A stretch of DNA of 35,628 nt. Source: an uncultured bacterium. Its GTDB lineage: Bacteria; Bacillota; Clostridia; Lachnospirales; Lachnospiraceae. Position 1 is the stretch's first letter, and every line of letters begins with the position of its first letter. Of the stretch, positions 15,112 through 23,172 are shown one piece after another. The position numbers and the translations under genes were made by a program. Below the pieces are notes generated by a model. It saw nothing but the letters and a program-made list of their open reading frames with translations. It was not told the origin of the DNA and ran no database searches. Where the stretch lies: the NCBI GenBank assembly GCA_905215775.1, contig CAJMRM010000029.1:1-35628 (forward strand), given 5' to 3'.

Positions 15112-16266
15112 CTATTTCAGCCTTGTGTATCCTCCGGAAGAGGTACATGGGATCTCCGTCACCTGGATCTCCTCCCCGTCCAGCACCACCTTAAACAGGA
15201 TGGTGCTGGGAATACTGCTGCCAAACACAAAATTTCCCAGACTGTATACAATGGGCTTTCCGTTATAATATTCCACTGGCTGCAGAACATGGGGATGGCT
15301 CCCGATGACCAGGTCGGCCCCGGCGTCAATATACTGACGGCCCATGGCCCTCTGATAGTCCTTCGGCTCTGTCTCCCGTTCCACACCCCAGTGGACATAG
15401 ACCACAAGATAATCGCACTGGTCTCTGGCCGCCTTAATGGCCTCCACCGCCCGGGCCGGGTCATAGGTGGAAAACACGCCTGGGTGCTCCGGCCCCGCCG
15501 CCCAGTCGGCGGACATGTAGACCCGGGAGGTCCCCAGAAAGCCGATCCTTTTTCCATTTACCTCCAGGACCTCCAGCCGCTCCGCCTGCTCTCTGTTTTC
15601 CCCTGCGCCCACATGGCGGATCCCCGCCCCTTCCAGGACCCTTATGCTGTCGGTGATCCCCTCCGGACCAAAATCCAGGATATGGTTATTGGCCAGGGTC
15701 ACAATATCCACGCCCATCTCTGTGAGTATGGACACCTTTTCCGGCGGCAGACGGAAGGTAAACTGCTTATCTGCCGCCTTTGTTCCCCGGTCTGTAAACG
15801 GGAACTCCTGGTTTACCATAAAAATATCCGCCTCCAGGGTCTCCTTAAGGATCCCCGGATCCAGGACCCCGGTGATATTTCCAGTCCGGCTGTATGCGCC
15901 GAGCACATGATCCGACAGATAGACGTCTCCGGCAAACAAAAGGGTACACGGCTCCCCGCCTTCCTCCGGCATGCCTGTTTCTGGTTCCGTCTCTGTTTCT
16001 TCCGCCGCTATTTCCAGCCGGATGCTGGCCTTTGTTTCCCGGCCGTCTTCTCTTTCCTGGCCGTTCTTTGTTTCCTGTCCGGCCTCTGCTCCGGCTGTCC
16101 GGCCTTCCGCCGGCTCTGCATTCGCCTGGACTGTCCCGTTTTTCCCTCTTTCCGCTTCCGGCCGTGGCTTTAAGCCCCCTCCTGCAAGAAAGGTCCCGGC
16201 CATGGTCCCCATGGCTACCAGGATCACAAACAGGAGTATTAAAAGAAGTTTCTTTCCTTTTTCCAT
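15112..16266 (-). CDS. CapA/PgsA-like poly-gamma-glutamate phosphoesterase-fold protein, membrane-anchored
   Basis: A 384-residue protein with an N-terminal membrane anchor (about residues 6-28, LLLILLFVILVAMGTMAGTF), a Glu/Ala/Arg-rich extracytoplasmic linker to about residue 110, and a PGA_cap metallophosphatase-like domain. Motifs seen: LLFAGDVYLSDHV, NQEFPFTDRG, VTLANNHILDFG, GFLGTSRVY, VVYVHWGVE and IGSHPHVLQPVEYYNGKPIVYSLGNFVFG. The start at ATG 16266 follows GGGAGGAGG; the longer reading adds 52 unlikely basic residues. No capB/capC genes are nearby, so a capsule role is doubtful; solitary CapA-like proteins are common in Clostridia. Confidence 0.88.
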   Translation of the reverse strand: MEKGKKLLLILLFVILVAMGTMAGTFLAGGGLKPRPEAERGKNGTVQANAEPAEGRTAGAEAGQETKNGQEREDGRETKASIRLEIAAEETETEPETGMPEEGGEPCTLLFAGDVYLSDHVLGAYSRTGNITGVLDPGILKETLEADIFMVNQEFPFTDRGTKAADKQFTFRLPPEKVSILTEMGVDIVTLANNHILDFGPEGITDSIRVLEGAGIRHVGAGENREQAERLEVLEVNGKRIGFLGTSRVYMSADWAAGPEHPGVFSTYDPARAVEAIKAARDQCDYLVVYVHWGVERETEPKDYQRAMGRQYIDAGADLVIGSHPHVLQPVEYYNGKPIVYSLGNFVFGSSIPSTILFKVVLDGEEIQVTEIPCTSSGGYTRLK

Positions 16267-16284
16267 ATCTGCCTCCTCCCGCTT

Positions 16285-16313
16285 ATTGTAACTGGCTGCA
16301 GGAAAAAGCACAA
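16285..16313 (-). promoter_or_regulatory. Predicted promoter upstream of the CapA-like gene
   Basis: On the minus strand TTGTGC (16308-16313), 17-nt spacer, TACAAT (16285-16290). The start point would be near 16278, leaving an unusually short leader that begins inside the SD run, so confidence is moderate. Confidence 0.45.
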
Positions 16314-16420
16314 GTGTTTTCACGGTCTTTCTTCTGCGCCCTTTCCTCTGCGGCCCCGTCCGGAGAGCCGGACTGCCTCCCGGCCCTGCCGGCAGCGGTC
16401 CTTCCGGAGACTTCTGTTTC

Positions 16421-16466
16421 AAAAAGGAGCCGCCGCAAAAAGGATCTCATCCCTTGCAGCAGCTCC
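16421..16466 (-). terminator. Rho-independent terminator after ridA
   Basis: On the minus strand GGAGCTGCTGCAA (16454-16466) pairs with TTGCGGCGGCTCC (16426-16438) and is followed by TTTTTG. It lies 32 nt after the RidA-like stop and closes the aminotransferase-ridA unit. The rest of the 231-nt gap to the CapA-like gene shows only the capA promoter. Confidence 0.8.
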
Positions 16467-16497
16467 TTCCATTTTTACGTCCGGATTTACTTTCTCT

Positions 16498-16932
16498 TTA
16501 TGGGTTCTTTTTCACTCCAGCCACAATGGAGATCTCCACCGGCGCATTTCCCGGCAAAGATGCCACTCCCACGGCGGCGCGGCTTCCGACTCCTGCCTCG
16601 CCCAGCTCCCCGCAGAAATACTCTGAGGCCAGATCTGCGATCTTCGACTGCTTTGTAAATCTCTCCTCCGCATTCACATACACGGTGATCGACAGGATCC
16701 CGGCGATCTCCTCGCCCTCCTCCAGCCGGTTTTTGGCCGCCGTCAGGGCATTCTTTGCCGCCTGGCGTACCGCATCCCCATAGTCTCCAATCTCATCTGT
16801 ACAGAGGATCTTCCCCTCTTTCATGAGGACTCCGTTATTTCTCGGGGTCATCCCCGCCGTGAATACCAGATCTCCAAACCGGACTGCAGGAACATATTTC
16901 CCCTGGGGGATCGGATTTGCTTCTTTTTCCAT
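16498..16932 (-). CDS. RidA/YjgF family enamine deaminase-like protein
   Basis: A 144-residue RidA-superfamily protein. RidA members hydrolyse reactive enamine/imine products of PLP enzymes. Seen: PAVRFGDLVFTAGMTP near the N-terminus, the central DAVRQAAKNALTAAKNRL helix, and the C-terminal GSRAAVGVASLPGNAPVEISIVAGV, which carries the Arg and Glu positions used in catalysis by active members (R-x-A-V-G, V-E). It starts 17 nt after the aminotransferase stop with GGGAGG upstream, so it is co-transcribed with a PLP enzyme, matching the proposed role. Confidence 0.9.
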   Translation of the reverse strand: MEKEANPIPQGKYVPAVRFGDLVFTAGMTPRNNGVLMKEGKILCTDEIGDYGDAVRQAAKNALTAAKNRLEEGEEIAGILSITVYVNAEERFTKQSKIADLASEYFCGELGEAGVGSRAAVGVASLPGNAPVEISIVAGVKKNP

Positions 16933-16949
16933 TGTCTTTTCCTCCCTGT

Positions 16950-18161
16950 TTATTGTTTTCTATACCGTTCCATGACCGCAAACAGCCGCTTCATGGCCGC
17001 CGCCGCATTCTCCTTATCCTGCGAGAAATTGATGCGGAACTGGTGAACATACTGGGGGCCGAACTCCGTTCCCGGCGTCACGATCACATCCGCCAGCTCC
17101 CGGACGATACGGATGAACTGGTGAAGGGACACATCCAGCTCCGGGATCGTCACAAACAGATAGCTTCCTCCCTCTGTGGGCTTTGCCGAAACGCCCGGCA
17201 CCTCCCGGATCACCTCCATGACTGCGTCCCGGATCTCTCTGTGAGCCCGTACCCTGGCCTCCATCCAGCCCTCCGGTTCGTTGAACCAGGTCAGGAAAAC
17301 TGCCTGATTATAGCCGCTGCACCGCAGGGCCATGATAGCCTGGAGCTTTTCCATCCGCGCAATGATCTCCGCCGTTCCAAAGGCCGCTCCCAGACGGAAG
17401 CCGCTTAAGGATTCTGTCTTGGACGGTCCCAGGATCGTGATCAGGTTTTCCGGGATCTCCTTCTGGGCGCACAGGTGGGTATACGGTACTCCGGGATACA
17501 CCTGGCGGGAGTACAGCTCGTCCACGATCAGCGTCACTCCGTACTTCTTTGCCAAAGCGGCGATCCCTGTGATCTCCTCATAGGAATACACACAGCCCAC
17601 CGGATTGTTGGGATTGGAAAATAAGAACAGGCTCACGCCGCCCCGGAACGCTTCTTCCAGGGATTCCAGACTGATCCCGGCACGCCCGCCCTCATTCTCA
17701 TACTCCAGCACCACCGGGACCATCTGCCCGCCAAAGAACTCCACCATCTTCCGGTTGGCGAAATAATCCGGCTCCACAATGGCCACCTTGTCTCCCGGCA
17801 TGATATTGGCTCCCATAGCCAGGAACAGGGCGCCCTGGGTACCCGGCGTCAGGATCAGGTTTTCCTCCGGATCGATGTCCGCCCCTGTGAAGCCGGAAAG
17901 GCTGGCTGCCACATGATCCAGGATCTTCTTTCTTCCCCGGTACGGCGTATACGCCTGGCTGCCGCCCTCCTCAAAGCCCTCTTTAAAAACATCAAAGCTC
18001 CCCGGCGTGGGCATATGGGCATCCACATCTCCATGGGAAAAATCCACTCTGGCCCCCTCCAGCTTTTCACCCCGAAGCTCCAGAGCCTCTTTTTTCTGCA
18101 GTGCCTCCTGGCCCGGCGCATTATCGATTCCCAGACCGGCAAACTTTTCCTGAATCGTCAT
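16950..18161 (-). CDS. PLP-dependent class I/II aminotransferase
   Basis: A 403-residue fold-type I aminotransferase, substrate unknown. Motifs: DVDAHMPTPGSFDVF (N-terminal), TPGTQGALFLAMGA (PLP phosphate region), FSNPNNPVGCVYSYEEI (Asn contacting PLP), LIVDELYSRQVYP (Asp to the pyridine nitrogen) and the PLP lysine in ILGPSKTESLSGFRLGAAFG. HQFRINFSQ near the end carries the substrate-carboxylate Arg. The start ATG 18161 has GGAGG 8 nt upstream. It heads a two-gene unit with ridA and is divergent from the LytTR regulator. Confidence 0.9.
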   Translation of the reverse strand: MTIQEKFAGLGIDNAPGQEALQKKEALELRGEKLEGARVDFSHGDVDAHMPTPGSFDVFKEGFEEGGSQAYTPYRGRKKILDHVAASLSGFTGADIDPEENLILTPGTQGALFLAMGANIMPGDKVAIVEPDYFANRKMVEFFGGQMVPVVLEYENEGGRAGISLESLEEAFRGGVSLFLFSNPNNPVGCVYSYEEITGIAALAKKYGVTLIVDELYSRQVYPGVPYTHLCAQKEIPENLITILGPSKTESLSGFRLGAAFGTAEIIARMEKLQAIMALRCSGYNQAVFLTWFNEPEGWMEARVRAHREIRDAVMEVIREVPGVSAKPTEGGSYLFVTIPELDVSLHQFIRIVRELADVIVTPGTEFGPQYVHQFRINFSQDKENAAAAMKRLFAVMERYRKQ

Positions 18162-18199
18162 CCTGCATACCTCCTCATCCATTTCTTTTCTCCAGCATA

Positions 18200-18272
18200 C
18201 CACCAGAATCAGATGCTGTCCAATGCAGAGACCGGCATAAGCCTATGCCTGGAACCGCATGGCTTCTGGTGG
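18200..18272. repeat. Nested inverted repeats between aminotransferase and LytTR genes
   Basis: Outer arms CCACCAGAA (18200-18208) and TTCTGGTGG (18264-18272) are perfect; an inner GATGC/GCATG adds to them, and a central GGCATA-AGCC-TATGCC sits at 18234-18249. The structure could fold as RNA on either strand or serve as a two-site operator for the adjacent regulator. Its function is unknown. Confidence 0.6.
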
Positions 18273-18308
18273 AAGAGCCATCTGAAGCAGCGGCTCCTCT
18301 GTCCGGAC

Positions 18309-18337
18309 TTGCGCCGTACAGGATTCTCTGATAGAAT
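18309..18337 (+). promoter_or_regulatory. Predicted promoter of the LytTR regulator
   Basis: TTGCGC (18309-18314), 17-nt spacer, TAGAAT (18332-18337). A start point near 18344 gives a leader of about 20 nt with AGGAGG before the ATG at 18365. Confidence 0.55.
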
Positions 18338-18364
18338 AAAGAAATCTACTCAGGAGGAACCGCT

Positions 18365-19153
18365 ATGCCAAAAAACAAGATCGAACTGGATCAGGCCGTA
18401 AGCCTTTCAAAAGAACTATTCCATGCCCACTTTTCCGGAGAACCCGAGAAATGGTTCTCATCCCTCTCCCCGGACAGCACCTATTTGGGCACCGGAGAGC
18501 CAGCATTATTTGGCCGGGACGCCATACGGACCCGTTTTAAGGACTTTTCCGGAATCCTTCTGGACATCCTTTCCGAAGAATATCATCCCGTCCCCCTGGA
18601 CACCTCCTCCGCCCTGGTCTGCGGCCAGATCATGGTCCAGAACCAGAGGAGGACCTTCTGCGTGATCACGCGCTTTACCCTGGGCTTCCGGAGCGCCGGA
18701 GACAGGCTCCAGCTGGTCCACATCCACAATTCCTATGAATATCTTTCGGGAGAAAAAGGCCATTCCCTGAAGCTGGATCTGAATACCATGCAGTTCGTCC
18801 GCGGCCTGCTCTTAAAACAGCATTCCGGAAAACGGATGGCAGTCCGCAGCGGAAACCAGACCATCTTTGTGGATCCCTATACGGTCCTGTACGTCCAGAG
18901 CCAGAATAAACGGACCGAACTCGTGTGCGCAGACCGGATCATCTCCTGCAACTGCTCTCTGAGCAGGCTTGCCCCGGAGCTTCCCGACATTTTCTATCCT
19001 CTCCACCGCGGATATTATGTAAATGTCCTGTATATCGTATCCATCCGGCGTTTCGAGGCTGAGCTGGTTTCCGGAGCCGTGCTCCCCATCCCGGCCGTCA
19101 ATTATGCGAAGATCAAGAGCGAGCTTCTGGACCGGATACAGGTCCGGAAATAA
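18365..19153 (+). CDS. One-component LytTR regulator with an NTF2/SnoaL-like N-terminal domain
   Basis: A 262-residue putative transcription factor. Residues about 8-130 look like a SnoaL/NTF2-type cone domain (LFHAHFSGEPEKWFSSLSPDSTYLGTG, then VCGQIMVQNQRRTFCVITRFTLGF), usually a small-molecule pocket or dimer module. Residues about 155-258 are a LytTR DNA-binding domain: RSGNQTIFVDPYTVLYVQSQNKRTELVC, then LSRLAPELPDIFYPLHRGYYVNVLYIVSI. There is no receiver domain, so it would sense a ligand directly. The start follows AGGAGG. It is divergent from the aminotransferase-ridA pair, which may be its target; it converges with lysR, the stops being 15 nt apart. Confidence 0.85.
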   Translation: MPKNKIELDQAVSLSKELFHAHFSGEPEKWFSSLSPDSTYLGTGEPALFGRDAIRTRFKDFSGILLDILSEEYHPVPLDTSSALVCGQIMVQNQRRTFCVITRFTLGFRSAGDRLQLVHIHNSYEYLSGEKGHSLKLDLNTMQFVRGLLLKQHSGKRMAVRSGNQTIFVDPYTVLYVQSQNKRTELVCADRIISCNCSLSRLAPELPDIFYPLHRGYYVNVLYIVSIRRFEAELVSGAVLPIPAVNYAKIKSELLDRIQVRK

Positions 19154-19167
19154 ACGGGACCTGCATT

Positions 19168-20127
19168 TTATCTGCCCGGTCCCCCACCATTCCATCCATC
19201 CCAGCGTTTCAGGTATTCCACAAACTCCCGCTGCCGCTCCGTCAGTTCTCCCCTCTGTCTCCACAGGAGACGGATGGGCCGTACCGTTTCCCGGCTGTCA
19301 ATTCTGTAAAACCGCAGCTTTTCTGTCCCGCCGGCATAATATAAAAGCTCTTCCCGGATAAACGCGGCCCCCTCTCCGGCAGCTGCCAGATAATAGGCGG
19401 TCATCATCTGGTCCAGCTCCATGGTGATCCTGGGGGAAAACCCAGCCTCCCGGCAAAGCCGCATGCCCCGCGCCCTCATATCATTTCCCGGCTTCATAAG
19501 TAAAAACCGTTCTCCCGCAAACCGTTCCAAAGGAACTCCCGGAGCCTCGTTTCCGCGGGCCGGATCCAGAGCATACGCCTCCAGTCCCCGGTTCACCGAA
19601 AAGTCCGCCGGAACTGCCAGGATGATCGTTTCTTCCCTCAGCACCTCCGCCTCCATATCCGGCGCAAGATCTCCATTGGCAGAGATCCCCAGCTCCGCCA
19701 CTCCTGCCCGGAGAAAATCCACCAGATCCCGGTCATTGGCTTCCACCAGACGGATCTCCCAGTCCGGATACCGTTCCTGGAACGCAGCGATCACCGGCGG
19801 AAGGCCATAGGTGCAGAAAAACGACGGCGCCGCCACAGTCAGCCCCGGCCCGCCCTTTTGTCCCGCAGCCTCACAGTACTGCTCCAGCTCCATCCGAAGC
19901 CTCTGCATCTGTTCAAAATATTCCAGTACCCTCTGTCCCTGGGGCGTGGGCTTCAAGGGAAAGGTGCTCCGGTCAAAGATCGTCACCCCCAGATTTCGCT
20001 CCACCTTCCGCACCACCCGGCTCAGGACCGGCTGGGATACAAAATGCTTTCTGGCGGCTCCGGAAAAGCTCTGCTCCTCACAGACTGCCATCACATATTC
20101 CATATCCCGGAATTCAACGGGCTCCAT
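19168..20127 (-). CDS. LysR family transcriptional regulator
   Basis: A 319-residue LysR-type regulator. The N-terminal winged helix is clear (MEYVMAVCEEQSFSGAARKHFVSQPVLSRVVRKVERNLGVTIFDRS), followed by a linker helix and a periplasmic-binding-like effector domain (LTVAAPSFFCTYGLPPVIAAFQERYPDWEI; LRAGVAELGISANGD). The start ATG 20127 has GAGG 6 nt upstream. It overlaps the end of aroK by 14 nt, so kinase and regulator are made together. A shikimate-pathway ligand is a reasonable guess from the aroK/aroE neighbours only. Confidence 0.9.
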   Translation of the reverse strand: MEPVEFRDMEYVMAVCEEQSFSGAARKHFVSQPVLSRVVRKVERNLGVTIFDRSTFPLKPTPQGQRVLEYFEQMQRLRMELEQYCEAAGQKGGPGLTVAAPSFFCTYGLPPVIAAFQERYPDWEIRLVEANDRDLVDFLRAGVAELGISANGDLAPDMEAEVLREETIILAVPADFSVNRGLEAYALDPARGNEAPGVPLERFAGERFLLMKPGNDMRARGMRLCREAGFSPRITMELDQMMTAYYLAAAGEGAAFIREELLYYAGGTEKLRFYRIDSRETVRPIRLLWRQRGELTERQREFVEYLKRWDGWNGGGPGR

Positions 20128-20647
20128 GGCAGTCCTCGTTTCCCCGTTCCAGAATCTCCCTGCAGATCTCCTCCGCCGTCCGTCCATCCGTGGCCACGGT
20201 CCGATCCGCCGCAGCCTCATACCTGGGTCTGCGCGCTTCCATCAGCTCTTTAATATAGGAAAGGTACATATTTCCGTTGAGCACCGGCCGGTCTGTGCTC
20301 TCCTTCACCCGATCAAAGATCGTTTCCGGCTCTGCCGTCAGAAGGACGATCTGTCCGGCCGCCTTCATAAGGGCCACATTTTCCTCCCGCAAAACGGCTC
20401 CTCCGCCGCAGGAAACCACCATGGGTTCCATGTTTCCGATCTCTTTTATCAGATCCGTTTCCAGATTCCGGAAAAAAACTTCCCCGTGAGTCCTAAAGAT
20501 CTCCGCGATCTCCATCCCCTGGCGTCTTACGATCTCCCGGTCCATTTCCATCTGCTCTGCGCCGGTCATCCGGGACAGGCAGGCTGCACAGGTGCTTTTT
20601 CCGCAGCCCATGAAGCCGATCAAAAAAATATGCTGGTCCAATTTCAT
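20114..20647 (-). CDS. aroK: Shikimate kinase
   Basis: Phosphorylates shikimate at C3 in aromatic amino acid synthesis. The 177-residue protein has the Walker A motif GFMGCGKST (11-19), the shikimate-binding MEMDREI (Asp) and FFRNLE, the VVSCGGGAV motif (GGG) about residues 77-85, and the lid region with the catalytic Arg in STDRPVL, then YEAAAD near the C-terminus. The start ATG 20647 has only a weak AAGGAAG upstream; further upstream the frame stays open but overlaps aroE on the other strand and is not family-like. It pairs divergently with aroE and overlaps lysR. Confidence 0.93.
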   Translation of the reverse strand: MKLDQHIFLIGFMGCGKSTCAACLSRMTGAEQMEMDREIVRRQGMEIAEIFRTHGEVFFRNLETDLIKEIGNMEPMVVSCGGGAVLREENVALMKAAGQIVLLTAEPETIFDRVKESTDRPVLNGNMYLSYIKELMEARRPRYEAAADRTVATDGRTAEEICREILERGNEDCHGAR

Positions 20648-20704
20648 CTGCTTCTGTTCTTCCTTTTCTGTGATCCTCCGCCGTTCCGGCGGGCCTTTTT
20701 CATG

Positions 20705-20756
20705 AGTATAGCAGAGATCGGCTTCCGTTGCAATCTTCTCCCTCTGCTGATATAAT
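20705..20756. promoter_or_regulatory. Overlapping divergent promoters of aroK-lysR and aroE sharing one -35 box
   Basis: The palindrome TTGCAA at 20728-20733 is a -35 box on both strands. On plus it is followed by 17 nt and TATAAT (20751-20756) for aroE; on minus by 17 nt and TATACT (20705-20710) for aroK-lysR. Both spacings are ideal. Polymerase bound at one promoter should exclude the other. Confidence 0.75.
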
Positions 20757-20785
20757 AGCTTCATCAAATCTATCTGGAGGCTCCT

Positions 20786-21655
20786 ATGAAACATACCATC
20801 ACCGGGCATACAGGCCTCATCTGCCTCCTTGGCAGTCCCTGCGCCCACAGTATTTCCCCCATGATGCACAACGCGGCCTTTGAGGCCCTGGATCTGGACT
20901 ATCGCTATCTTGCCTTTGACGTGAACGAGGAAGCCCTGCCCGCGGCCGTGGAAGGGCTGAAGGCCATGAATGCCCGCGGCTTTAACCTGACCATGCCCGA
21001 TAAAAACCGGATGGTGTCCCTCTGTGACCGGCTTTCCCCCGCGGCCCGCCTCATAGGGGCTGTCAATACCGTAGTAAATGACAACGGCGTCCTCACCGGC
21101 CACAACACCGACGGGGCCGGTTACATGCAGTCCGTAAAGGACGCAGGCTTCCATATCCTGGGAGAGAAAATGACCCTCCTGGGGGCCGGAGGAGCCGCAA
21201 CAGCCATTTTGGTACAGGCAGCCCTGGACGGAGTACGGGAGATCTCCGTCTTTTTAAGGCCGTCCAGCCGCTTTTATGACCGGGCCCGGGAGACGGCGGA
21301 GGCCCTGAAAAGAAAAACCGGCTGTATCATCCGCCTCTGCGATTTTTCTGACCATGACCGGCTGCGCTCCGAGCTGTCCCAGAGCCGGATCCTGACCAAC
21401 GCCACCTCCCTGGGAATGGCTCCCAACGAGGATACCTGTCCCATTCCCGACGCCTCCTTCCTGCCGGAGGGCCTCATCGTCTCCGATATCATCTACAATC
21501 CAAAGGAGACGCGGCTTCTTTCCATGGCCCGGGAAAAATCTCTCCCCGCCTTCAACGGTTCTTATATGCTCCTTTACCAGGGAGCCGAGGCCTTCCGTCT
21601 CTGGACCGGAAAGGAAATGCCCGTGGCTCTGATCAAGCACACGTTTTTCTCTTAA
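20786..21655 (+). CDS. aroE: Shikimate dehydrogenase
   Basis: Reduces 3-dehydroshikimate to shikimate with NADPH, the step before aroK. The 289-residue protein carries SPCAHSISPMMHNAAF (substrate Ser residues), GFNLTMPDKN with the catalytic Lys, LIGAVNTVVN and GHNTDGAGY (Asn/Asp), the nucleotide loop LLGAGGAATAI, the LTNATSLGMAPN segment and the C-terminal YQGAEAFRLWTG. The cofactor-binding strand after the glycine loop ends SVFLRPSS, with the Arg position usual for NADP preference. SD GGAGG lies 5 nt before the ATG, and the leader from the predicted promoter is only about 23 nt. A bidirectional terminator follows. Confidence 0.95.
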   Translation: MKHTITGHTGLICLLGSPCAHSISPMMHNAAFEALDLDYRYLAFDVNEEALPAAVEGLKAMNARGFNLTMPDKNRMVSLCDRLSPAARLIGAVNTVVNDNGVLTGHNTDGAGYMQSVKDAGFHILGEKMTLLGAGGAATAILVQAALDGVREISVFLRPSSRFYDRARETAEALKRKTGCIIRLCDFSDHDRLRSELSQSRILTNATSLGMAPNEDTCPIPDASFLPEGLIVSDIIYNPKETRLLSMAREKSLPAFNGSYMLLYQGAEAFRLWTGKEMPVALIKHTFFS

Positions 21656-21663
21656 ATAAAAAG

Positions 21664-21720
21664 AACCGGCGCCGGGAACGCCTGATCGTACTGCTTTCCC
21701 GGATGCCGGTCCGTTTTTTA
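21664..21720. terminator. Bidirectional terminator between aroE and the anti-sigma gene
   Basis: ACCGGC (21665-21670) pairs with GCCGGT (21705-21710), with an inner CCGGGAA/TTCCCGG stem. A T6 run follows on plus and CTTTTTATTT on minus, so it can end both converging transcripts. Confidence 0.8.
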
Positions 21721-21721
21721 T

Positions 21722-22501
21722 TTACTGCTCTGCCACCTCTTTCGCCATGGAGAGCAGTTCTTCCGCGCTCATATTCTCTTCAAATGTAAACAGACAGTAA
21801 TGGATGTCGTCCTGTTCCCAGGATACTGCGGCGGAGGTCATGACCTCGACTGCATCGCTTCCATAGGCCACGTTCAGCTTCCCTTCCTCCTGGAGCTTCT
21901 TTTCCTCCTCTGTGATCTCGTAATCCGGCGGCACGAACTTATTGATCGTACTGGAGTAGGAAAGCACTGTACCATCCTCCAGAGTCATGACCTGATCCGG
22001 AGCATTCCCGCCGTCCATTCCCACGAAAAGGCGGCTTCCGGAAAGCTCCACCTCCTTCATTCCCTTCTTTTCATAGGTAAATGCCATGGACACGCCCTGC
22101 TCCAGACGATTCTTTCCCTCGTCCTGGGTTTCCTCATACTTGGGAACCGCTTCTTTAAAGGTATATCCATTGGAAAAGCCCTCCACAGACTTCACCCGGC
22201 TGTCATGCCCCTGCTGCATCTGGACTGCCTTTCCATAATCCCTTACGATCTCATTGTGGCTGCTGCTGGACAGAATGAACGCCGGACGCCCTACGGCAAC
22301 AGCTGTCATCGCTCCAAGAATGCAGATGGCAGCCGCTGCCACTGCTGTTTTTTTCCAGTTTTTATGTTTCATATTTTTTTCCTCCTCAATGGCCTCAAAA
22401 ACTCTTGTACGGATCCTCTGGTCTGCCAGGGAGCCGCCGATCTCCTCCGACTTCTTATTTAAGGTTTCCTTCAGCTTTTTTTCTAAGATAAGATCGTCCA
22501 T
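21722..22501 (-). CDS. Membrane-anchored probable anti-sigma factor
   Basis: A 259-residue single-pass protein. The cytoplasmic N-terminal ~50 residues are charged and helical (LILEKKLKETLNKKSEEIG), followed by one membrane helix at about residues 53-72 (AVAAAAICILGAMTAVAVG) and an extracytoplasmic domain with two repeats of an ECFTFEEN/DQVMT-like beta region, resembling DUF4367/DUF4179-type sensors. The start overlaps the sigma-factor gene by 19 nt and is preceded by GGAGG, so translation is coupled. The anti-sigma role is inferred from topology and gene order, since no zinc HxxxCxxC motif is present. Confidence 0.75.
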   Translation of the reverse strand: MDDLILEKKLKETLNKKSEEIGGSLADQRIRTRVFEAIEEEKNMKHKNWKKTAVAAAAICILGAMTAVAVGRPAFILSSSSHNEIVRDYGKAVQMQQGHDSRVKSVEGFSNGYTFKEAVPKYEETQDEGKNRLEQGVSMAFTYEKKGMKEVELSGSRLFVGMDGGNAPDQVMTLEDGTVLSYSSTINKFVPPDYEITEEEKKLQEEGKLNVAYGSDAVEVMTSAAVSWEQDDIHYCLFTFEENMSAEELLSMAKEVAEQ

Positions 22502-23049
22502 GTGGCGCCTCCTTTTTGATCCTGCTTCGTCAGTGTTTCCTTTAACCTGGCCTTTCCGTGAAAAAGACGCGATTTAACGGTCCCCTCCAGGCATCCGCAT
22601 GCTGCGGCGATCTCCTTTATGGTCATTTCATTATAATAATAAAGAATGATCACGGTCCTCTGCTTCACCGGGAGCTTTTGGATCTCCCGGTAAAGCGCCT
22701 GCTCCTCTTCCTCCAGGATCATACGGTTTAAAAGTCCGCCCGGAGCCTCTTTCTCCTCCGAATACACTTCCCCGGCGGGCTGTTCCCGTCTGGCCTTCCG
22801 GCAGATCCTCCAGGCCGTCCGGGATAAGGTCTTATAGAACCATCCCCTAAACGCCTCCGGATCTCGGATCTGCTTCCGGTTGAGATAGCAGGATGTAAAG
22901 GCTTCCTGTACGATATCCTCGCTGTCAGCATAATTTCCAGAGATCAGGTATGCAGCTCTCAGAGCCTGTTTCTGATATATTTCCATTAAACCGGCAAACG
23001 CGTCTTTATCGCCGGATATCATTTTTCGTACCAACTCCGCTTCTTCCAT
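22483..23049 (-). CDS. RNA polymerase sigma factor, ECF/sigma-70 family
   Basis: A 188-residue ECF-type sigma factor. Region 2 is visible in LRAAYLISGNYADSEDIVQEAFTSCY with following FRGWFYKTLSRTAWR; region 4 is LPVKQRTVIILYYYNEMTIKEIAAACGCLEGTVKSRLFHGKARL, a clear helix-turn-helix. The start ATG 23049 has GGAGG 8 nt upstream; a longer reading adds 11 residues without SD. It is followed by its overlapping membrane partner. The regulon and any self-recognition promoter cannot be read from this window. Confidence 0.9.
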   Translation of the reverse strand: MEEAELVRKMISGDKDAFAGLMEIYQKQALRAAYLISGNYADSEDIVQEAFTSCYLNRKQIRDPEAFRGWFYKTLSRTAWRICRKARREQPAGEVYSEEKEAPGGLLNRMILEEEEQALYREIQKLPVKQRTVIILYYYNEMTIKEIAAACGCLEGTVKSRLFHGKARLKETLTKQDQKGGATWTILS

Positions 23050-23116
23050 CGTCTGCTCCTCCTTCCCTCTTATTTGGTGCACCTGCTATATAGAGGACTG
23101 AAGCCGTCAAAAGGTT

Positions 23117-23158
23117 CAAAAAAAATGAAAAAGGAAACCGGAGTCTCCCCCGGCTTCC
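23117..23158 (-). terminator. Terminator after the M20 amidohydrolase gene
   Basis: On the minus strand GGAAGCCGG (23150-23158) pairs with CCGGTTTCC (23133-23141), followed by TTTTTCATTTTTTTT. It lies 15 nt after the M20 stop. Confidence 0.85.
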
Positions 23159-23172
23159 CATAAAATGCTCGC

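Noticed and set aside
20648..21154. N-terminal extension of the shikimate kinase frame
   Set aside because: It overlaps aroE on the other strand, is not family-like, and would cross both promoters.
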